In this document: piece by piece, positions 54,466 through 64,000 of the stretch
Layout: each line of letters starts with the position of its first letter
How positions within the stretch are numbered: the stretch's first letter is position 1
Assembly (NCBI GenBank): GCA_029582265.1
Contig: CM055822.1
Location: forward strand, 8,631,700-8,695,699
DNA length: 64,000 nt
Source of the DNA: Zoroaster sp. YZ-2022
Lineage: Eukaryota > Echinodermata > Asteroidea > Forcipulatida > Zoroasteridae
Direction of reading: 5' to 3'
The notes under the pieces: model-generated
The model's database searches: none
What the model saw: the letters and a program-made list of their open reading frames with translations, nothing else
What the model was told of the DNA's origin: nothing
Translations under genes and position numbers: made by a program

Positions 54466-54812
54466 TCGTGGCCGAGCGGTCTAGCTTACCGGATTCAAGT
54501 TCTGGTGTTAGCAACATAATGTGGGTTCGAATCACGGCCGTGACACTTGTGTCCTTGAGCAAGACACTTAATCATAATTGCTTCTCCACCCAGGGGTTAA
54601 ATGGGTACCTGTGAAGGCAGAGTTGGTTTGCTCTATATGCGCTAGAAATGGCAGCAATTGAGCTGTATACTCCCCAGGGAGCTGAGATGGTTTCAGGAAT
54701 GATTTATGAGCCTTATGAGCAGGGGATATAATATAATGCGCCTTGAGCACCACTTAGTTGGTGGATACGTGCGCTATATAAATCCACACATTATTATTAT
54801 TATTATTATTAT
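54466..54812 (+). mobile_element. SINE inserted in the right-arm satellite only
   Basis: Head CGTGGCCGAGCGGTCTAGC, B box GGTTCGAATCA, body and (ATT)n tail as in the 40731 copy. Very close to that copy (both have GCAACATAATGTGG), so both come from the same recent source. Absent from the left arm. Confidence 0.9.
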
Positions 54813-55040
54813 CCCCCCGGTAGTACTCTTTCTATCCCCCGGTAGTACTCTCTCTATCCCCCGGTAGTACTCTCTCTATCCCTGAGTAGTACTCTCTCTA
54901 TCCCCCGGTAATACTCTCTCTATCCCTGAGTAGTACTCTCTCTATCCCCCGGTAGTACTCTCTCTATCCCCCGGCAGTACTCTCTCTATCCCCCGGTAGT
55001 ACTCTCTCTATCCCCCGGTAGTACTCTCTCTATCCCCTAC

Positions 55041-56409
55041 CACCTTGAAAAATGTATAGAACTTTTGGACAGCCCATTATTTCATCCCAATTAAAAACCT
55101 TATCGATTACTTGATTATTTTAATTTATACAATACACGAAGAAGCTATTATTACGAGGTATACAACATTGGTAATAAACTGTTTAGAAAATTACAGAATT
55201 ATTATACGAAAGCTTATGTTGATGTGAAGTTTGTAAAAGTTATCAATCATCCGTAAAAATTGTTCTGTCTAGATAAAGTGCTCTGATCTAAAGTGCAAAA
55301 CATTGTGAATGCTTTTTAGCGACAGCACAAATACCTCTTTCAAATTGTTGGTTTTTTCTTCTCGCTGAAACTTATCTAGCAACAAAAAAATAGGTGCAAA
55401 GTTCAAAGAACCTTAAAAGAAATAGCTATACCTTATCATGTAGTTGTATCTAAAGTTGTGACGTTATGGTGACGTCATCAGATATCGAATTACACTAAAT
55501 CAAAGTTTAATATTTTAAAACAATCATATCTCATGAACCACAAAAGGTCAGTATTTTCACAATCTTTGCAATATCTTACATATCTTAAATTATGGGATAT
55601 TTCGCACACAGACATGACCCCCAATCTGACCTCTCCTTCCGGTAGAAACCTGTGTAATTTTGAAGCGAATCGGAGAAAACTTTCGATGTGGAAAAAACGA
55701 CAGCAGTACCCTTGATCACCGGCATGGTGATCACCTTAGCACCCTTCTGGGGTCGCTATACCCACCGGTCCCTACGTTTCTGCCCTGTTCGTACATTTCA
55801 TATGGAAAAGTACGGTAGTCTCTTTGCGCCGACTCTTCAACACGCACTTTTCAACACAGTCCCAATATCAGTATTTCGCCGAAAAACGCTTGCCACGGAA
55901 GTAAAAATATGTACAACAACGGGAACTCGGCATTCCAACCTTTATTTGTTTGTCTTCAAATGACCTTATTTTATTGAAAATGGTCACAAAAATTTGTCGG
56001 ACGGTCCTGCAAAATATTTATCTCAAGTCCAAAAACCGCATCGTTTTTGGACCAGAAGTTATGGCTTGCACGCACTGACTTGTGACAGCTACATAAAACA
56101 CGCCCTCATTCGTTAACTACATAACGTACGCAGGTGGGGTTTCCGTTATTTCCCGCTCTATATATTCGTTTATGTTGTGTGTTAAATTAGCTGTTATTGG
56201 TTAAATATTTTCGTCGGACTCAACGAATCTTGTTGTACATCCTTTTTGTTTACCTATTTTAAGAAGGTACAGTCCGTGTACGCACTGTATTTACAATTGA
56301 CCCTCAAGCGCGCGCGCGTGCACACATACCCACACGTTGTGCACACACGTTTTACAGCGCGTTGATTATTTGAGACTTTTTACATGAAACTTTTCCATAT
56401 GCTTCACGC
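55041..56409. other. Arm sequence without genes
   Basis: Inverted match to 31190-32550, including the CGCGCGCGTGCACACA tract near 56311. No conserved coding frame. Confidence 0.5.
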
Positions 56410-56590
56410 TTAAACATTCGGGGTAGAGACATGACGGTCCCCAAGCCATTGCCGCAGCCAGCAGTTGTCATGTCCCTATGTGTCAGGAGCAGGATTCGAA
56501 CCCGGACGTACCGGTACCACCCTGAAACTGCCTGCAGTTGACAGTAGACTAACGGCTTGCGCCATCAATCCTGTTGGTATTTTGGAGTTG
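56410..56590 (-). mobile_element. tRNA-like Pol III element (right arm)
   Basis: Minus-strand B box GGTTCGAATCC and TGGCGCAAGCCG, inverted counterpart of 31000-31180. Confidence 0.5.
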
Positions 56591-57198
56591 ATGGTGATCG
56601 CGCAACCATATAAACCGAAAAAAGAAAAGCGACGCTGCTGGGATTGGAACCCATATCGCCGCAATTGAGTTTTTAAACTGCTTAAATAAATCGTGATTAC
56701 GCAAAAATTAGTGTTATTATAGGTGCGATGATTTTTTTCCAACTATTGAAATACGTGATACATAATGTATTCGCGGTTACTGGAACCTGACCACATTTCC
56801 CATACACCAAATTATGGTGGCTAAGAGTGGTCGCACAAATCGTGCAAATGTTCATCCCCTTTGTGAAAAGGTCGTTTAAAATTTGAATATGACTTCTGTG
56901 AATAAAGTGAATAGTGACATATTCTCTTTTCAAAAACTACGTTTGATGACGTCACCACAGATGAGAGCGCCCCTTAAAGCCAGTTTTAAAAATGAATATT
57001 TTTCAATTTCCGAAATTGAACCAAAGCAGATACTAACGTTATTGTGTCATATATATGACCTTCAATTGACCTGATCTGACTTTTACTTCCGGTGCAAATA
57101 AGAAGTTCAAATTCACACATTCTAACGCAAAATTGACAGGTCTTTTGAATATGAAATTGACATTGTTATGATAAAAGATGATAGACCTTTGCAAAATA

Positions 57199-57407
57199 TG
57201 ACGACCTCACGGTATGGACAAAATTAGTTACCTTACGTACGAGGTTGTGTACAAACTCATTGGGGCGAGTTTTTCCGTTTATGATCTAATCAATTTCCAA
57301 AAGAGAAATTTCTTGTCAAAAAGTATACGTTAAAAAACACAATTGTACACAACCTCGTATTAAGTACGTAAGTGGTACTCATTTTTTCCAAACCATGAGG
57401 TAGTCAC
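57199..57407. mobile_element. Palindromic MITE, right-arm counterpart of 30181-30391
   Basis: TGACGACCTCACGGTATGGA and TGACTACCTCATGGTTTGGA ends, with AACCTCGTATTAAGTACG inside. Confidence 0.75.
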
Positions 57408-58914
57408 AAAGTTTTCAATTGGCTGGATAACTATATTTACAATGAAGTTGAAAATACAGTGCAAGTATTATATGTGGCAAATGAATAATATACAAGAAAA
57501 CGGGAAATCTGCTATATTATATGGTTAATTAATAAACCCATGGGTGAAGGAATTCCTTCCTCTATGATCAATCTATCACTCGCTATCATGCTGCTACCGC
57601 CCTCTGTTGGGAGTGATACACAACTAAATTATATTTCATTTGATAACTACAGTTTTAGCTCGTATGAAAAACGCACCACGCTCGTCGCCGTCGTTCGTAT
57701 GATATATCACATCTAGTCACACGGGAACATCCGTATTTTCCAACCACTTGATTGTTCTATTGTCCAGGTTCACTATGCCAGCAGCGCCTTGGGGATCCAA
57801 GGAGAGGGCACGAGCTGATTAGCCTGTTTGGAACGTTCCTCAGCGATTTCACGTAGAGGATATCGAGTTGTCAACTTTCTCGTTGTATATATTTTACACA
57901 GTACGGTATATGATATAGCAATATCCTGAATAATGTCGATCAATACGGCAAAGTTTATCGACAGTTGTGTATGGGTTTGACGAGAGTATGAATCTCGTCA
58001 AATTTCAACAACCGCCAAATAATGTCAACACGAAGATTTCAGACCATAAGATTTCAACATATGGTATAACACGCACTTATTTATTTTTGTATAGTTTTTG
58101 TATATAGTATTTTGTATATTATTTTGTTTATTATAATGCTCTTTCCAATAATAAATTCACTTTTGTACACGAAATTGTTATCTTCGTCGCCAATTAGTAT
58201 TATTGGCTACATTTACCAAGCTGAAGTATGATCAAATGCCAACGTTCAATCCACTAGCAATGAAGCGATGCACTGTAAGGAACTGTAGGCCTTGCCTTGC
58301 ATGGATGGAGCTGACTGACTAAAAAATAATGATTACGACACACCCTATTTATACATGCTTCGCTGCACACTGTACTATTTGTAATATATAAAATATACAA
58401 ATATAACACTTATAAATTTATATACATAATAACTATTGAATACAAAATAAAATACTACCATTCAATGTGAATTAATTTTTATCAACCCCTCCGGTTAGTC
58501 CATGTAATACATTAATTGCCGGCTTAACAAAAACTATATTTAACCAAATGTGATAACAATCGACGGGGGATCGGGGGTTGCAAATGAACCCCCAATTTAG
58601 ACGGAATAACTACCAGCATTTCTTTTATAGGAGAGGGCAAACATTGTTTTTGTTTTTTAATTCTCTATAATAGGTTTTCACGGTCAATTTCGGCAAATAA
58701 GCAGCCAAATTAAACACTGCGTCATTCTGTTTCGTTTTATGAGTAGGCAATAGTACTCTTGCGTCATGCGATTTAAACAAAATAACCATCCAATTTAACA
58801 ATCCACTCCAACAGCATTCAATTTCGCATGAGCTTTTCGCAGCGCGTATTTGGTCATTCGAATTCATTATTGGGCAGGCATTTCTGAAATGTGTGCAACT
58901 TAATTGACAATCTC
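57408..58914. other. Arm sequence without genes
   Basis: 57430-57840 matches 29766-30175 inverted. 57843-58276 is unique to this arm and replaces the phased-word element of the left arm. 58277-58905 matches 28740-29399. Nothing coding recognised. Confidence 0.5.
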
Positions 58915-59035
58915 CTGAGGACGATCAGAGCATACTGATCGAAACGTCGAGTTGTACCACCAGTTCTTTTCAGAACTAATTACTACTCAATTGAGATCCA
59001 CATGGTGTCAACGCAATTACTCTTACTTAAATTGA
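58915..59035. repeat. Right-arm-specific dispersed repeat fragment
   Basis: CTCCTGAGGACGATCAGAGC, ACTGATCGAAACGTCGAG and CACATGGTGTCAACGCAATT. The same two edges occur, separated by about 1.7 kb, in the KIF15 intron (42090 and 43795). Confidence 0.55.
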
Positions 59036-60297
59036 TTGCCGTTATACGAAAATGAAACTAAAATGTTAGCGAAAATCTCCAGCCGAATCAACCGGGCTAA
59101 ATTATTCGTAGAAAATTGAAGAGCCATTGGATTTTTAGTTCAGTCAAAAGTTCATTTGCCAAATTTTACTAAAAGGCTAGCTTTTCAGACGGGAAGATTT
59201 GAATGGATGTTTGATAATCATCCTTTCACACTGAGTTTTTTTTTATAACTTTGGTCAAACTTTGATGTATTTCTTTAGAGATTACTATTATTATTTAGCG
59301 GTTTTAATTTGTGTGTTAGTTTGAGGCAGGGAGAATACAGGTTATGCCGAAATGGGAGACACGGCTATAAAGATGTAACGCATAGGGCTAAGATATGAAT
59401 GGTCATATAACATGTATGATGATAAATATGTGGCATTTCCCTCCCCTTGCCTCCCTTCCCCCATCACCACTAACGTTACGAAAGGGATAGATTTGTGACC
59501 TTTTGTCAAATTCTTCAAATTGCCAATAGTGTACAATGACTGTAATGTTGTAGCTGAAGGAAGGGAGAATCCAGGCAGTAGAGTATTAATGAAAGGGGGT
59601 AAAAAAGAGACACTTTTATGGTAAAAGAACTGCCCCTACCGCTTCCTCCTCGCTGATACGCCAAATGATTTGAGATACAATTACAATTGCATGTTCGGCT
59701 TGCAAATAATATTACGACAGGTTTCAGTTTTTACTGAGAACAGACTATTGAATTTTAAGTGGTTTTTGTTCGGTATTGTTGTGCTGGCAATTAATATCAG
59801 CTCACACAAATGACAATAAAACAACCGTATAATGATAATATTAATAATACTGTCAACGAGAGATCCGACATCAATTAATTTACAAAATTTTGTTATGACG
59901 AGCCAATTAGTGTTTCATTCAGTTCTTACTAAGAACAGACTATTGAATTTTAAGCGGTTTTTGTTCGGTAATGTTGTGCTGGCAACAATTATTAGCAATA
60001 CAATGTCAACAATAATAATACTGTTGATGACAGACTAATAAGCCTTATCGGAATTGAGCACGCAAGGAATTATGGGAGTCGGGTTTGGAAAAAAAATTTG
60101 TAAACAAATGCACATGTTTGTGCACAAAGTCAATGGAGGAGAAAGGTGGTCGGTCAGAAAATTGACGTTTGATACGTATTATAGCAAAAATATTGAAAAA
60201 ATAGTTAAATTACATACAGAACATTTGTATAATTAAGAAAAGAATCATTTTTGTATTTCCAGAAACCACGCAAACGGAGGATTTCTCAGCTGATTTC
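59036..60297. other. Arm sequence with half long-TIR element
   Basis: 59040-59680 matches 27690-28320 inverted. 59680-60298 is the half element ending AGAAATCAGCTGAG (inverted). No gene. Confidence 0.55.
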
Positions 60298-60937
60298 TGG
60301 ATTGACAGTGTTCTAATTTGCTTGTCGCACTGTACTTTTTAGGCAAACTCGATCACTACTACTAATTGCCGAAAGCTCTTTAGTTCGGTTTTCGGAACAT
60401 ATTTTCTTTTAGAAATATTCTCCACCATCGACAAAAATATATTGCATATAAACTAAAGGACGGTAAAAAGGAGAAAACAGTGCCTTGTGCCACTTGCCTT
60501 TTTTATATGTTCCTGATATTCAATTATTATTATTTTTTGTACAATCTATAATTAGCGGTAGGAACAACAATTTATTGGCGTTTGACAAAAGCTATAATTA
60601 AAACAATATTAATCCCGAGGAGATTAAAATAGGCAAGTCTTATTTCAGATCTGATGGGCGGCGATCCGTGTCCCCAATCTACGATCAGGGAACGTGATGC
60701 GGTAATCAGACGGTCCTAAAATAATATAAGATAATAGTTTCTTGATAAGATAACAGTTCTTGTCTCAACTATCACTTTGTTTGATTTTAATTATATTTTT
60801 AATGTTTTTTTGTGGGGTTTTTTTTTGGGGGGTGGCAGCAATTTTGTATTTATTTACTTGCTTACTTGCTTACTTGCTTACTTACTTTTTTAATGTTTTT
60901 AATTTTACGCTCGACTGACACCCCCAATTTATAATCA

Positions 60938-61338
60938 CTGACACAAAGACAGGAGGCGGAGCTGGAGGTGGCAGATCTGAAGATGCTAAGGTTTTCGTTG
61001 GGAGTAACGAGGATGGACAGGATTAGGGATGAGTCAGTATATTAGAGGGACAGCTCATGTTAGACGGTTTGGAGACAAAGTGAGAGAGGCGAGATTGAGA
61101 TGGTTTGGACATGTGCAGAGGAGAGATGATGGGTATGTCGGGAAAAGGATGCTAAAGATGGAGTTGCCAGGCAAGAGGAAAAGAGGAAGGCCAAAGAGGA
61201 GGTTTATGGATGTGGTGAGGGAGGACATGCAAGTGGTTGGTGCAACAGAGGAAGATGCAGATGACATAAAGAGATGGAAACAGATGATCGGCTGTGGCGA
61301 CCCCTAACAACAAGGGAGCAGCCGATAGATGAAGAAGA
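60938..61338 (+). pseudogene. 3-prime end of an RTE-like LINE with RT C-terminus (right arm)
   Basis: 61059-61307 encodes RRFGDKVREARLRWFGHVQR, GKRKRGRPKRRFMDVVRED and KRWKQMIGCGDP, the basic C-terminal signature of endonuclease-type LINE reverse transcriptases. A 1-nt frame change near 61030 separates it from the upstream EAELEVADLKMLRFSLGVTR. The terminus GGCTGTGGCGACCCCTAAC / GGGAGCAGCCGATAG is followed by GAAGAAG. The insertion is 5-prime truncated. Empty sites lie at 26180 and, inverted, near 63620. The stated clade is tentative. Confidence 0.8.
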
Positions 61339-61479
61339 TTGTGGATTTGACCACAGTTTGACTTTTGACCATAATGCTTAATTTGTTTTTTTAAATACGA
61401 TGAAATTATTTGCAATTTACCCCTTTTTTAGAGCAAAAATGCTTAAACGACTAAAATATGGTTGTCGCACCCTGGGATC

Positions 61480-62995
61480 AGAAATCAGCTGAGAATTCCT
61501 CCATTTGCGTAGTTTTCGGGGGAAAAATCAATTATTTTCTTAATTATAAAAATGTTTAAATTTTAATCGATTTCTTAAAAATACTTCTCCATAATTTTGC
61601 TATAATACGTAAAAAACGTCAATTTTCTCACTGACCACCTTTCTCCTCCATTGACTTTGTGCACAAACGTGTGCGTTTGTTTACCATTATTTTTCCAAAA
61701 CCCAACTTCCATAATTCATTGCGCGCACAATTCCGATAAGGCTTATTGCTACGCGTAACATCGTGGTTTCAGTAGGCAACCTGATTAATATTTAATCCAA
61801 TCAAACGTTGTTACGCTGAACGAAGGGAAATGGAGGCGGGAAATTATTTGGAAGGACTTGGAATCAACGTCTGTCTGTTGTTTGAGGATGTAAGGAGCCT
61901 AGCCAATGACAGTGGAGCACGTGGGTCTAAATAAGAGGGAAATATCCGTGAAATCAGTGGGATGAAGCCACTCCCCCCCCCCGCCAATGGAAACTCGTCT
62001 TTTCGAACGCAATAACTAATTCAACAGAACCAACAATACAAAATTGAAGTAGTTCAGTGCGATCATAATTGTCTTTTATATACATAATAAAGGACAAAGA
62101 TATTTTACAGGAAATACTGAGAACCGTTTATATACAGAACACCAAAATATAATAGGCCCTATAATAAAGAAATATATATCAGACCTATGCCAACCAAATT
62201 CGGCAAGACTGTGAAATTCCCTGATTTTTTTAATGTCATTAGAATGAGTTTTCTTTAATCTTCCACTCATGAGAAGGTGGGGGAGACAGTTGTAAGATTG
62301 TAAGATTTGTAAGATTTGAGACACAATTACAATCACTTACAAGGCATTTGGACTTCAAATGGGACATTAAGTGTTTCCACCCGCAGTCGGCTTGCAAATA
62401 ATATTACGAGAGGTTTCAGTTTTTACTGAGAACAGACTATTGAATTTTAAGTGGTTTTTGTTCGGTATTGTTGTGCTGGCAATTAATATCAGCTCACACA
62501 AATGACAATAAAACAACCGTATAATGATAATATTAATAATACTGTCAACGAGAGATCCGAAATCAATTAATTTAAAATATTTTTGATGACGAGCCAATTA
62601 GTGTTTCATTCAGTTCTTACTGAGAACAGACTATTAAATTTTAAGCGGTTTTTGTTCGGTAATGTTGTGCTGGCAACGATTATTAGCAATAAAATGTCAA
62701 CAATAATACTGTTGATGACAGACCAATAAGAATTATCGGAATTGAGCACGCAAGTAATTATGGGAGTCGAGTTTTGAAAAAAGTTGTAAATAAACGCACA
62801 TGTTTGTGCACAAAGTCAATGGAGGAGAAAGGTAGTCGCACAGAAAATTTACGTTATTTACGTATTATAGCAACATTATTGAAAAAATTATTAAGAATTA
62901 GTTCAATTACATACAGAACATTTGTATAATTAAGAAAATATTTTTTTTTTAATTTCCAGAAACCACGCAAACGGAGGATTTCTCAGCTGATTTCT
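61480..62995. mobile_element. Long-TIR DNA element, right-arm counterpart of copy 1
   Basis: Inward AGAAATCAGCTGAG ends. About 600 bp shorter than 21301-23418 because the stretch matching 22000-22610 is missing; the joint reads GGGGGAGACAGTTGTAAG near 62285. Confidence 0.65.
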
Positions 62996-63770
62996 GGATT
63001 GACAGTGTTCTAATTTGCTTGTCGCACTGTACTTTTTAGGCAAACTCGATCACTACTAACGGCCGATAAGCTCTTCAGTTCGGTTTTCGGAACATATTTT
63101 CTTTTAGAAATATTCTCCCCATCGACAAAAAATATATATTGCATATAAACTAAAGGATGGTAAAAAGGAGAAAACAGTGCCTTGTGCCACTTGCCTTTTT
63201 TATATGTTCCTGATATTCAATTGTTATTATTTTTTGTACAATCTATAATTAGCGGCAGGAACAACAATTTATTGGCGTTTGACAAAAGCTATAATTTAAA
63301 CAATATTAATCCCGAGGGGATTAAACTAGACAAGTCTTATTTCAGATCTGATGGGCGGCGATCCGTGTCCCCAATCTACGATCGGGGAACGTGATGCACT
63401 AATCAGACCGTCCTAAAATAATATAAGATAATAGTTTCTTGATAAGATAACAGTTCTTGTCTCAACTATCACTTTGTTTGATTTTAATTATATTTGTAAT
63501 GGTTCGTTTGAAGTTTGGGCGGTGGCAGCAATTTTGTATTTATTTACTTGCTTACTTGCATACTTAATTTGTTAATGTTGTTAATTTTACGCTCGACTGA
63601 CACCCCCAATTTATAATTATCATTATTGTGGATTTGACCACGGTTTGACTTTTGACCATAATGTTTAATTTGTTTTTTAAATACGATGAAATTATTTGCA
63701 ATTTACGCCCTTTTTTGAGGAAAAAATGCTTAAAAGACTAAAATAATTATGGTTGTCGCACCCGGGGATC

Positions 63771-64000
63771 AGAAATCAGCTGAGAATTCCTCCATTTGCG
63801 TAGTTTTCGGGGGAGAATAAATTATTTTCTTAATTATAAAAATGTTTAAATTTTAATCGATTTCTTAAAAATACTTCTCCATAATTTTGCTATAATACGA
63901 AAAACGTCAATTTTGACCACCTTTCTCCTCCATTGACTGTGCACAAACGTGTGCGTTTGTTTACCATTTTTTTCCCCAAAACCCAACTCCCATAATTCAT
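63771..64000. mobile_element. Start of a further long-TIR element, cut by the window edge
   Basis: AGAAATCAGCTGAGAATTCC at 63771, then TTTGCGTAGTTTTCGG and CCTTTCTCCTCCATTGAC: the same terminus as at 61480. The stretch 63316-63770 repeats 60600-60760 and 61350-61470 (ACGGTCCTAAAATAATATAA type words) without the RTE insertion. Confidence 0.65.

Larger units (their letters stand above)
54108..55040. repeat. GATAGAGAGAGTACTACCGGG minisatellite, right arm (inverted)
   Basis: Short version of the array at 32551-34950, interrupted by the shared hAT MITE (54219-54407) and a SINE (54466-54812). Variants CCTGAGTAGTAC and CCCCCGGCAGTAC are specific to this side. Confidence 0.95.
50675..63315. repeat. 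Right arm of the giant inverted duplication
   Basis: Reverse complement of 20165-37658. Sequence specific to this arm: about 700 bp at 51850-52545 (deleted on the left), a SINE in the satellite (54466-54812), 434 bp at 57843-58276 and 120 bp at 58915-59035. Inner edge ATTATTGGTTATATTGAATG at about 50675. Past 63315 the two sides stop matching; this side goes on with another long-TIR unit. Confidence 0.92.

Overview
The window is eukaryotic. It is AT-rich and intron-bearing, and it is dominated by transposable elements, minisatellites and inverted repeats. No bacterial operon, CRISPR array or rRNA is visible. A KIF15-type kinesin stalk split into nine phase-consistent exons, an intronless rhodopsin-class GPCR, an APE-type LINE and several tRNA-derived SINEs point to an invertebrate animal. 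A marine deuterostome (echinoderm or hemichordate) is my best guess, by inference only.

Layout. 1-3.35 kb: a decayed CR1/L2/Jockey-group LINE interrupted by a SINE. 3.59-8.26 kb: a foldback-type element whose arms carry minisatellite and whose loop holds a decayed acidic-repeat gene. 9.28-12.47 kb: three head-to-tail copies of a roughly 0.8 kb repeat, one split by a 963-bp element made of helically phased CpG words and one split by a chimeric SINE. 12.8-16.0 kb: a dispersed-repeat copy, a tandem duplication of a promoter plus gene start, and one complete GPCR gene (15009-16013, +). 16.7-20.1 kb: repeat fragments.

The main large-scale structure is a giant imperfect inverted duplication. About 20.17-37.66 kb (left arm) matches the reverse complement of about 50.68-63.3 kb (right arm). 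The arms differ by TE insertions, satellite length and a possible tandem duplication. The spacer of about 13 kb holds an N-gap, a minisatellite, a GC-rich element and nine minus-strand exons encoding the middle coiled coil of KIF15. The motor-domain and C-terminal exons are not recognisable anywhere in the window. The inversion may be real or may be an assembly join of two haplotypes; sequence alone cannot decide.

Only two genes look potentially functional, the GPCR and the partial KIF15. The rest is mobile-element biology. Paralogous empty sites inside repeat copies allow several insertions to be delimited to the base, including three MITE-like elements, the LINE 3-prime fragment and the chimeric SINE. 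All reading was by eye; percent identities and family assignments were not computed.
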